Shown: positions 11,251 through 21,848 of the stretch, piece after piece
Layout of the letters: every line of letters starts with the position of its first letter
Position numbering within the stretch: position 1 is the first letter of the stretch
Origin: Saccoglossus kowalevskii
Lineage: Eukaryota > Hemichordata > Enteropneusta > Harrimaniidae
Reading direction: 5' to 3'
DNA: 42,727 nt
Assembly: GCF_000003605.2 (NCBI RefSeq)
Contig: NW_003138320.1
Coordinates: forward strand, 901,435-944,161
Notes under the pieces: generated by a model
The model's input: the letters and a program-made list of their open reading frames with translations, nothing else
Told to the model about the DNA's origin: nothing
Databases searched by the model: none
Program-made: the position numbers and the translations under genes

Positions 11251-12450
11251 GACTGCCGTGTGCGAAGCACACAAGGGGAGTCTTTGCAGTTAGCCTGTCT
11301 GTATGTATGTTATGTGTGTCTGTCTGTTTCACTAATATCTAAAGAACCTTATGTTGGGTTTTAATGAAACTTGGTGCATAGTTGCTCTGGGCTAATGTGG
11401 AAATTTAATATTAATTACCTAATTTGCATAATTAATCAATTTTCAGCTGATGTTTTAACTACTATTACTTCATTTTTTTTCAATGAAATTTGGTACATAG
11501 ATGCTCTAGAACAATGCAGAGACCTGATTAATTTTGGATAAAAATGTGTGCATATTAATCAACTAGTTTGCATAATTATCTAATTTTCAGTTTTTACACT
11601 GATATCACATGTACTGATTATTCCATTTCAATGAATCTTTGTACATAGATGTTTTAGGACAATGCACAGACCTGATTAGTTTTAGATTAAAATCAATGCA
11701 TATTAATTAGTAATTTGCATAATTGTACAATTTTCAGCTTTTACTCTGATGTCACATGTACTAATTATTTCATTTCAGTGAAACTTGGTACTTTGATGTT
11801 CTAGGACAATACATAGACCTGCTCAGATTTGGGTTAAATTCAGATTATATTAATTACCTAATTTGCATAATAATTCATCATTTTTGGTTCTAATCACATT
11901 TTAATGAAACTTTGTACATAGATGGTCTGTGACAGTACTTATCTAAATTCAATGAATCTTAATACATATATACTCTAACACAATTAGTTTTAGGTTTCTA
12001 TACATCTATAATAATTATCTAATTTGCATAATTACTTTTCAGCTTTCCACTAATTCAGTTACAATCAATCATTACATTATAATGAAAATTTTTACATGTA
12101 CGCCCTGAAACAATATACAGACCTAAATTTATGCATAATAATTGCTTAATTTGTATAATAATTCATTTGGTTCATTGAGGTAATCCACAGACATGATTAG
12201 TTTAAAGTTTATAAACATGCATATTGATTATCTATTATAAGCCCATTTTTGACATCCAACAAAATTTAAATTGAATCCATCACAGAGGTGCTCTGGAATT
12301 AAACTAAAAAGCATGGATGAAAAATCAAATGTATTTTCTGTATGTTATGCATCTCAAATATTAGTTAACAACCTTCTCTTTTGGAAAGCAAATCTTAAAT
12401 TTTGAATTAATGTGTCTGCAATACTCTCAGCACATGGGAGTTCTTTCTGA
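11251..12450 (+). repeat. Hairpin-headed dispersed repeat R1, copy 1, with internal ~120-150 bp tandem units
   Basis: It opens with GACTGCCGTGTGCGAAGCAC then ACAAGGGGAGTC, an imperfect stem-loop, followed by CTTTGCAGTTAGCCTGTCTG and a TATG-rich stretch. After that come about five diverged tandem units of roughly 120-150 bp. Each holds ATGAAACTTGGTACATAGATG-like, CAGACCTGATTAGTTTT-like, TTAATTACCTAATTTGCATA-like and TTTTCAGCTTTTA-like blocks. The same head and units recur at 42092 to the window end. No reading frame persists. It is inserted in, or flanked by, the minisatellite. Confidence 0.8.
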
Positions 12451-13069
12451 GCTTTTTTTGATTTGACTTTCTAGGTAACATTTCAGACAACTTTTCCGAC
12501 TATCCAAACAACCCTTTGTGACTTTAAGGTAACTTTTTCGACTTTCAAGACAATTTCACTGACCTTCCAGATAACATTCCGACTTTCAGACATTTTTTGA
12601 TTTATCCTGGCCTATCTACCTGTCGTATTCCCAGGTTTTCGACTTTCCAGACAACTTTTCCGACTTTCTAAGGAACTTTCCCACGTTACATGCAACTTTT
12701 ATGACCTTCTAGGCAACTTTTCTGACAACTTTTCTGATTTTTCAGGCAATCTTCCAAGGACTCAAACCAACTTTTCTGGGATTCCACGCAACTTTGCAGA
12801 CTTTCAGGTAACATGTTTTGACTTTCCAGGCAACGTTTTCCAACTTTCTAAACGACATTCCAGGCAACGTTTTTTTTAACTTTCTAGTCAACCTTTTTCG
12901 AATTCAATACATTTCTGAACTATCAGCAACGTTATTTGACTTACAAAACAACTTTTTCGGCTTTTCCAGGCAACTTTATGGACTTTCTAGGTAACTTTTC
13001 TGACGTTACATAAAACATTGCACACAACATCTATTACTATCAAGGTTAGTTTTCCGACTTTTAATGCAG

Positions 13070-13385
13070 CTTTTTAGCGAAGCTGTCATTGTAGATGACA
13101 GAGCGGAGCTGTTCATATAAGTGATTGTCCATCGTCGTCTGTCCATCATTCGTCAACAATTACATTTCCATCTCCTTGAAAACTACCAGCTCAATTGTTT
13201 TGATACTTGGTATGTTGAACACGATTGCTTTGATATTTGAGGTGTACATTCATTTTTGGGAACAATTTGTTTGACTATGTTAAATTCTCAATAGCCAGAA
13301 CCAATGTTTTGTTTTATGGGTATGGGTTGCCTGCCTGACTTGGCTACCACCATGCTGTTGTAGGACAGCGGAGCTATTCCGACTG
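13070..13385 (+). repeat. Dispersed repeat R2 inside the minisatellite field
   Basis: A non-minisatellite segment starting AGCGAAGCTGTCATTGTAGA, in which TGTCAT-TGTAG-ATGACA forms a small hairpin. It ends near GGACAGCGGAGCTATTCCG. It carries phrases such as CCATCTCCTTGAAAACTACC and GATACTTGGTATG. Its layout resembles R1: a short hairpin head, then AT-rich non-coding sequence. No second copy is seen in this window, so its repeat nature is inferred from its abrupt borders and its style. Confidence 0.45.
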
Positions 13386-14280
13386 TGTGTTACCAACAAT
13401 ATTTCTGACTTTTAAAACAATCTCTCAACTTTCCAGACAACATTTCCGACTTTCAAAACCACTTTCAGACTTTCCATATACCATTTCTGACTTCCCATGC
13501 AATTATTTATCTTTTTAGACAACTTTTCAAAATTATCAGGCAACATTTACGACTTTCAACTTTATTCGCTTATCATGGCAACGTGGCTGCCGTTACAAAC
13601 TTCCCAGACCACATTTCTGACTTTCAAGATAAATTTTTCAACATTTCAGATAACCTTTTTAACTTTCTATGTTACATTCCTGACTTTCTATACAACATTT
13701 ATAATTTTCAAAGTAACTTTTCTGCATTTATAGGTACTTTTTTTCTCTTTTTTCCGGGGAACGTTTTCGACTTTCCATGTAACTGTTCAGACTTTTAAAA
13801 ACAAATTTACTGACTTCCCAATTACCGACTAATTTCCGACTTTTTATACAACTTGTATGACTTTTATACAACTTTTCTGACTTCCCTGCTATCACATACA
13901 ACATTTCCAATTTTTTTCTTACTTTTCAGACCTGCTATACAACTTTTCAGACAACTATTGAAACTATACTAACAAGTTTCGACTTTTCATATACTTTTCC
14001 GCATCACCAAACAACCTTTCGGTCTTTCAATTTCTCGACTAATATACCAACTATCACTTTTTTTGTGCAATTTCACCAACATTTTATTCAACATTTAGGA
14101 CTTCGGACCCCAGGTAACTTTTTGACTTTTCAGGCACGTTTACCGGTTTCTATCAATATTATGACTTTCTAGGCCAGTTCTTCAAACAACTTTTCCACCT
14201 CATCACACAACTTTCAGTCTTCCAAGGCAACCTTTTTCGACTTTCCAGACTACTTTTCATATTTCCCCCAGACAAATTTA

Positions 14281-14552
14281 ACCCGTGATTTGGCTAATTC
14301 AAACGATTATGGCATTCGTTCACTCTCCAAAACAATGGTAACTCACTAAAAACTAGTATTTCATTTGAAAACTGGAAACAGTTTCTCTGTATTTCTTGTT
14401 AATGGAATTGAATGGATGAAAAAATATACTGCAAACCCAACTAGAAGATTACAGGATGATGGAAGCCCCCTCCCATCGATTTGAGGAGAACTGCAGCCCG
14501 GTATAATGTCAGATAGCAAATCACTGCACAGTTATATCACATAACTCAATCA
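14281..14552. other. Flank between minisatellite and retroelement relic
   Basis: No gene or clear repeat seen. No long terminal repeat could be identified here or 3' of the relic. Confidence 0.35.
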
Positions 14553-17273
14553 TTGAACAATGTACCTCGCTCAGTGATATTTAGCAGGAAATTATATATT
14601 TGGGTTTCAGTACTTGGGGGCTCATTTTTGGATCTTGGTAAAATTCACCTACAATCAGATGAAAATCCTGGAGATTTGTATCAGCCCATTATGGTATTTT
14701 ATGAATATAATTTATTGATCAAAGATGGCGGTATTACACATCACAGTGACCAGGTTTCAGATGTTGAAGACTTGACCCCAACCCTTGAAAACACCATTGT
14801 GTTTCTATGATTACATCTCATTAACCCAGCAGAAGAAATGTGGTGCAGAACTACGTAATAAGTCCTTGGACTTCTTGACACCCACAATTTCGCAGGCTAT
14901 GTCATCTCTATTGAACGAGTTTCGCAGTTATGAAGATACACAGGTGTTTCGTACAGGTGCATTCAACCACCCAGTAAGGAAGTTAATTATTGTGCTCATA
15001 TGTACGCTGCATGGAATAAGCCTTTAAAAATATATGTTCTTTGTAGCTGGGAGACCTGAGCATTTCTCTCACACACTGATAAACTGTAGGTACGTGTCTG
15101 GGGCTATCAGTCCTTCTCGTCTGGTCAAACTGGAAATTGAAGACGACTGTCAACTGTCACTCGATAATATGGAATATGATATACAAGATGAGTGTAGTTC
15201 CAAATGGCAGCTGTGGGGATTTACATTTACAATATGATGAAGTAACCATGGGCCCAGTATTATGCCCACAAAGGGCAGATATAATCATGCTATAATGATT
15301 GAATTACAAAATATATTAGATAAACTTGAATCTGCATGCGTATTCGCTAAACCAGAACACGTCAATGTTACAGTAGAATATCTCAACCTGTCATCCTTAG
15401 TAAAGAAACCGAATGGCGGAAGTCGTCTACTAACATCATTTGGTGAAGTTGCCCAATACAGTAAGCCTCAACCATCCTTAATGCCAAGTGTGGATAATGT
15501 ATTACGTGACATTGCCGGATGAAAGTACATTATTAAAACAGATTTGAATCAGGCCTATTATCAAATCCCGCTAGCATTAAAGTTCATGAAATATTGTGGA
15601 GTGGCGACTCCATTTAAAGGAGTCAGGGTCCGAAACCAGTTTGAAAGAAGTTATGTGTCTCTTCTTGGATCTCATTCAAAAAGGCTGTGCTTCAAAAATA
15701 GCTGATGATCTCTATATTTAGGTGGCACCCCTGACAGTCGCACACTTGAAGCACTGCACAATAATAATCTACATCTATCAGCTAGAAAGACCATAGTTTG
15801 TCCCAAATCTACAAATATTTTGGGTTGGATTTGGTCAAATGGCACAATCAAAGCTAGCCACCCTCTCATCAATTGAACCGCCTAAAACTGTCTAAGGGTT
15901 GCAATCATTTATTGGAGCATAACAATTATCAATCGTGTCCTTAAAAGTTATGCAGATCTCATTGATCCTTTGGCGCAGGCATCAGCTGGACAACAATCAG
16001 CTAGCAAAATCAACTGGTCCAAGAACCTAATAGACTCCAAAATGCACTCAAAAATTGTCAAGAGATTACAGTAGCTGAGCCAAATGACCAATTGTGGATA
16101 TTCACAGATGCTTCTGGGAAAAATAAAGGGATTGCTGCTACATTATACTCCTCTCAACAAAATGGCAAATTACATCTATCAGGCTTCTTTAATGCTAAAT
16201 TGATGAAACATCAAATTGTATGGTTGCCATGTGAAGTGTAATCCTTGTGCATAGGGGCAGCAGTAAAGCACTTAGATCCACATATAATACAATCTAAACA
16301 TAACACACAGCTTTTGACTGATAGTCACCCTTGTGTCCAGGCTCACGAGAAATTGAGACGAGTGAGTTCTGCTAGTTCCAGAGTTACTCCTGTTCGCATT
16401 GAGCTGTTACATGATAGATGTTCAACATATAGCAGGAGTTTCAAATGTAACTACTGGCTTTGCAAGTCGACATCCTTCAGAATGTTTGGATCAATCTTGT
16501 CAAATTTGTAAGTTGGTTGTAGAGTTGCGTAGTTAGTCTTCTAAGTAGGTGAGTTGGGGGGGGGGGGTCAGTGAATATGCCTTTCATAAGTCATTCTAGC
16601 CTTATACATGTTCATTCACATCTTAACCAAAGAAATTGGTTAAAATTAAAGATGTAAAACTTTACCTGGGAGATGTTACTGTGGCTAATGATGGACTTAT
16701 AGTTCGAAATACTAAACATTTCCAGCCAGCCAGAGAACATATTGTTGTCATTTTAATTGATGGCTTGCTCACATAAGTTAATCTTCGTTTCAGTCGTCCT
16801 TTCAAACACCAAATGAAATGCCTGTTTAGCAGATATTTCTCTGCCATAGACCTGGACAGTGTCATTGAAGCGGTATGTGGCTCATGTCACCACTGTTGCG
16901 TCTTCAGTCTACATTAGTCCCACCAAACTACATTTCAGACCATTTGGTGCTGATATTATGCGCTGACAGCGCCAGTGAGTTTTTGTTCGTTGAACAGTAT
17001 CCTCCTTCACCCTAAGTGCTATGATGGAGAGCGAGAAGCATGATGATGTTCAAAATGTCATATTGGCTCTCTGTGCTGAAGTTCGATCTTTGGGTGATGA
17101 GGATATCTTCATCTGTAGAGAATCTGGCCCAGGCTTGGTTGCCATAACCAATGGCCTTACACTCAAATGACGTATACGTTTACAGGTTGGAAATGTTGCA
17201 AATATTAATAAGAATCCAGTGGCAGAGAAAGCTGTCAAGTAACTGGGCCGCGACTTCACGAAAGTGTCACGAC
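14553..17273 (+). pseudogene. Decayed gag-pol retroelement with reverse transcriptase, RNase H and integrase remnants
   Basis: Collinear coding remnants lie on the plus strand, broken by stops and frameshifts. 14600-15010 is a gag-like region (ELRNKSLDFLTPTISQAM). 15035-15230 is a short Cys/His-containing remnant. 15290-15720 is reverse transcriptase, with [13 protein letters not shown] at about 15537 and an ADDLYI catalytic loop near 15700. 16090-16480 is RNase H-like, with WIFTDASGK and LTDSHPCVQA. 16640-17270 holds integrase-like pieces, with a Cys/His cluster near 16880 and NKNPVAEKAVK near 17212. The protease part and some pol sequence between gag and RT are missing, so the copy is internally deleted as well as mutated. 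It resembles a gag-pol LTR-type element widespread in aquatic animals. No LTRs are recognised. It cannot be active. Confidence 0.85.
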
Positions 17274-18326
17274 TTTATGCCACACTAAGAGGCGTTCAAG
17301 AATATTGGCCTGAATGCATCGTTAACGTTGTTCATTGGCTTGTTTGTGATTGTGCTGTTTATGTTTACATGACTACATTTTGGCGTCACGTGTACTTTTC
17401 TGTAATTTTTTGATAACAATTGTTAGAAAAATGTCTTACAAATTGGGCAGTCTAATACGCCATTTGACGTCGCACGTTTGTGTTACACAAGTCTATAGGA
17501 GGACCCATAGCTCTTTTGTGTCGATCAAAATCCTAATTTCCAAAAATAACAAATTTAATGACACCAAATATATCAGAATTAACTAAAATACTATCACAAA
17601 AACTAAAGACCGGAACAAAAAGGCTATGGACATACAACTACTTTCATGTCCGTCAGTTGTAGCCCTTGTAGCAAGATATGGGACTTTTTCATCATTCGTT
17701 TCACAGCTCGTGTCGAATTCCAAATCTCGCAGGAAAACAACCAAAAATACGAGAATGGTCACAAGTAGAGCTATGAACCCGGAGCTACACCCTCTCTCGG
17801 ACGAAATCTTGTTATTGGGTCGGGTTCAAAGTTCAAATTCCTGGATCTAAACTGTACAGTGTCCTTAATTTGACCCATTGTACGTCAGTTCTTTTCAGCA
17901 CTGAACAAGAAATTGGGTCGAGGTCGTGTATGTGTCAAGAAAGTCTTGAAATCTACCTATAAAAACAACCATCGTTCAAATCCACGTTAGTTGAATTATT
18001 TTCGACTATGTCATCATCAACATGGTCCAATGTACTTGTCCTTGTGTGCAGCACACTGTATGACGCAGAGTTACTGATTCGATTATTTCTCCTGAACTTG
18101 AGATTTTTCGAGTACACATTGAATAATGTTTCTGTGTTTGTAACCTCGGAATGAGGGTTTATTGATTCATATAATCATGAATGTTGTTATAATAATAAAA
18201 AAAATTATGGTTTTAAAATGATTCATTTTCTCGTTTAAATTCCTACACGTATTCTTTTTACAGACATTGACGTCGCCGATATTACGCCACGTATTAAACC
18301 GACGCGGAACTGTCCTTCCTCTGTAA

Positions 18327-18358
18327 GTCCCACCCTTTTGTAAATTTTTGGGTGGGAC
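18327..18358. repeat. Perfect 9-bp inverted repeat (hairpin, 14-nt loop)
   Basis: GTCCCACCC at 18327-18335 pairs with GGGTGGGAC at 18350-18358. There is no T-run after it and no coding context. It may be part of an eroded small mobile element. Confidence 0.6.
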
Positions 18359-20443
18359 GGAGATACCCAATCCATCTCACGTACGATAGGAATGGCCATT
18401 TCAATAGTGTCACCAATCTGCTGTGCTACCCGTATGTACGTATGACATGACAATTGCATTCAATTATGTATGTCAGTACGTGTTAACTTTCTTACTCTAC
18501 AGTCCAACACACGGTATGTAATTTTCTAATGTATTGTTTAAGCCTGGACCATTTTCACACTTTCATGCGCGCCATGTCAAATGTCATCACGAATGTCTAG
18601 CACTCCTTATTTGGCATGTTATAAAATTCTGACCAACCACGTAGACTTATACTAGGCGTCGTAGTGACGTCACGATATATAGTGGTTTCACTTATAAATA
18701 GAGGGAGCATGATGAGGGAACTGAGGTTTCACGGGCTGTGTGTCTCTAGGCGTGGCTGCAAAGCTAACGCCTGGGAACCAAGTTCTTATCACTACATGTT
18801 TTATCATTATCATCGCGATACCTCTACAAATAAATATCCTGATTGTATCACCACCCGGGCACACGAATACCCATAGTCAAGCATAACATTTAAAAAAAGC
18901 CTCTTAACACATTTGCACAAAAGGAATAACCATCATGATGTACAACAAAGCAAACAATATTTGTAAAGGGATTCCCCATAATTCTCAACGTAGTGTATGA
19001 TGGAGTAAAAATTCACATCGGGATATCGTCTGGGAGATCCTGATACACACAAAAATGAGACATTGCGAAAAATAACCTCTCTTTGCGTTTACTCCATCAT
19101 TTTGGAGAAAAATGTACCCTTGACGCATATAGAGCCTGCACCATTCACCGTGGCGCTTGATACAATCGAAACTATTTCGGATTGCGAACGCTCACGCCGG
19201 CTAACCTGAAACAGCCACTGGTTGCGCTAAGTACAATCGAAACCTATTTAGACCTATTTTAAGTTTGTCTAATTTGCATAAGTATTCGTGGTTTACATGT
19301 TTTTAATGCTTCCCAATAGTTCTGATTTTTGTTATTTCTGATTAATGAACAATTTGAAGCTTCATAAATATTCAACTAAACAAGCGAGTTAATTATCCGT
19401 CTTGTGTGTATTACATATGGTAAAAAATATGTTGTCAAATTTATTTGATTATGAACAAATCTCCATAGCCCATTTTGTACTTGGTCCGCAAGGCGAAAAG
19501 CTATAACAAAAGAACATGGTCTATTATGTTTTATCTTGGCAACACTCAAAAGCAGCCATTTATGTTACCCGTGTCAAAAAAATGAAAGACCTACCTGAAA
19601 CTGATGTCGTACAGTGTTTCAAGCATAGACTGAAAGGAAGAATAAGAGCTGAATATAAGTACCAACTCCTATGTCACTCGCTCAAAGTATTTATCGCCCA
19701 GTGGTGCATCAACGATGTCCTAGCTACCATTGATCAAGACGAACTTATAATATCGCAAATTTTGACTTAAATGGACAATAATTTTCAGCTGTTTTTTTAG
19801 AATTTTTTAATATATGTAATAAACAATGAGTTTATTTTCATAATAAAATCAGACATTTGATTTGTTCTCGAAATCGTTTTTCTGTATATATTCGATTATA
19901 ATTCTACTCACCGTTTGTATATTTTGCTATATTTACTCGAATGACTAATGTTTACCTGTACTGTTAATTTATACCTCGTTTTTTTTATATCGATATTTTG
20001 TACACGTTATATTCGATTGTGTTTTATACTTACTGATATATGATTTCGTTTGTATTTAAACTAGACAATGTTATCTGATTTTTTTAACCGAGAATAAAAT
20101 ATTCAAAAGTGTATGGACTGTTTTGTGTCACGTGATTTAAGAAATCATTACTACGTAATGATATTACTTATGTATGATGTTATTTCTACTCAGATGACTA
20201 TTTACCCCTTGTACTCAATGATGGCATGTATTAACATGAGTCACTTGAAAAGCTGTTCAACTCAGTTAATTTTTTTTATATTAATAATATTTAATTAATA
20301 TTCGAACCCATGTTTTTGTTGGTTCACTTCATGGATTAAGTTTCCCAAATTGGTCACATTCATACTTCAGGGACTCTCGTGAGCATTACAAAACAAATTA
20401 ATTAACAATTGGTTTTCCTTCTAAGTTGAATAAATGTATATAA

Positions 20444-20578
20444 CTTAAAGCGCGGTGGTCGTCGCGCAGCGCGTGTTCGAATTTCATGTAAATAAACAAT
20501 GTATTTTACACGCGTTGTATACGTCGTTATGAGTCCCATATCGAACAGGACGCGGTACGACGACTGTCGCGCTTCAAG
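20444..20578 (-). mobile_element. MITE family B, copy 1 (about 135 bp)
   Basis: Ends CTTAAAGCGCGG (20444) and, in reverse complement, CTTGAAGCGCGAC (20578) form imperfect TIRs of about 35 nt that include GTCGTCGCGC / GTCGTCGTACCGCG. Read on the minus strand, the interior (CCTGTTCGATATGGGACTCA, then AACGACG, TACAACGCGTGTAA, TGTTTACA) matches 27408-27532 closely, proving a dispersed family. Confidence 0.75.
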
Positions 20579-21848
20579 CAATAAATAAATCTAAAATCTT
20601 TAAAACGGGACTTGTTCTATTGGCACGCTTGCAGTGGGTAATTATCATCTATTTTGGGACCCCCTGGGGGTACTTCCATCTGAAGTGGGTAGGGGTGTGT
20701 ATACACTGACAATGACATGAAATACTACAATTGTCATCGGACGCGGAATAAAAACACCCAGCTCACAACTTTCGCAACCAGTAAGCGCATCGGGACCCCA
20801 CCCCGAGAATCAATTGTAGGATGAGAACGGAGCTGGTATAATACATTTAATTTAAACAATGTCTAAGTAATAACGCATTTAATATCATTTAGAAATGCAT
20901 TTTGTATCTGGAATAAGTTTAAGGAGAAAGAAAAAAAAAACATAATGCACAGTCGTTGTCAAATGACAAAAAGATCGGGAGACTATTTAAGAAATTTTTC
21001 ACTATTGCCGTGAGATGGAAATTATATTTGACGAACAAATATCCTCCTACCACTCCCAGTTACTTTGCTGTCGTTGTCCTGCAGGTAGAAGGCCTCAAGG
21101 TAAAACCGTTTTTACGCTCGGGTGCACTTGGATTGTCAAACTGGGTTGGACGCGTCCATCGTTATGACGTCACAGCAAAAATTGGAAGTGCTGAATGCCT
21201 TGCCAGGAAGTCGTCATAGACCACTGAATGACCTAGTCCGACCTATGCATGAATTGAGTCACGTTCTCGGATCATGCGTAGCGAGAGTGAAAGTTCATGC
21301 ACGAACCGGACACGAAACTTTCACGTGTACCCGCGCGGCGCCAAAGAGTCTGGTCAAGCATGGGCCAAACGATTAAAATTAGGTATATTCCCACGACGCG
21401 TCGATGCAAAATAATTTTTATTTTTGAAGACTTATTTTTGTTTAAATTATTTCCATGGATTTGTGAACATTACTTAAATTGGCTGAGTTATCTCTGGTGT
21501 CATTGTACGTGACATGATATGGCTTTCAGGCAAAGCAACAAACTAGGTTACACCCCTGGGTATTAATGGTCTAACCGGGAATCCTCCCGTCCATGTGACA
21601 GTGTATATTGAACATTCTCCCGGCGTTTTTTTGGTTAGGGGGGATCACGCCCCTGAGATCGTGCTTTTTGCGGGCTTTTTTGTCATTAAAATGTTAAAAT
21701 GTGTATACAAAACCACATGCAATGCCATGCGTTGCCCGACTGCACCCCACCAGTCAGACTCGTGTTCGCTTTGCTCGTGCAGATAGTTAGTACTCACACT
21801 TCCAACGTGTCGTCGGTCGCTGTCGATCATCCATATCACAGAAGCAAA

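Larger units (their letters stand above)
10700..14280 (+). repeat. Degenerate ~21-bp minisatellite field, broken by two other repeats
   Basis: From about 10700 to 11245, 12465 to 13065 and 13385 to 14280 the sequence is a long run of diverged copies of a unit near CAACTTTTCCGACTTTCCAG. Typical alternations are GACTTTC, CCAGGCAAC, TTTTCTGAC, with spacing of about 20-24 nt. Copies differ by several bases, so the array is old. It is interrupted by a hairpin-headed dispersed repeat (11251-12450) and by a second dispersed repeat (13070-13385). Several open frames on both strands fall in it and are shadows of the periodic sequence. The strand is strongly pyrimidine-biased. Confidence 0.85.
17274..21848. 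other. 4.5 kb intergenic region, no gene supported
   Basis: Contains a perfect 9-bp hairpin at 18327-18358, an inverted TGATGGAGTAAA pair around 19036 and 19088, a short direct repeat around 19146 and 19216 (both with GCGCT then TACAATCGAAAC), and a small inverted-repeat element at 20444-20578. An 84-codon frame at 19516-19770 looks moderately protein-like but I recognise no family and see no splice context. About 20.9-21.4 kb is more GC-rich and contains GTGCACTTGGATTGTCAAAC, similar to GTGCACTCGGATT at about 27852, a likely dispersed repeat word. The final 200-300 bp should include the promoter of the gene at 21849. Confidence 0.4.

Noticed and set aside
13497-13910. Several open frames on both strands rich in Phe, Ser and Thr
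   Set aside because: They lie in the pyrimidine-rich minisatellite, where periodic TTTC words give long frames by chance.
10700-14280. CRISPR array
   Set aside because: The repeats are degenerate, without conserved repeat plus unique spacer alternation, and the genome is eukaryotic.
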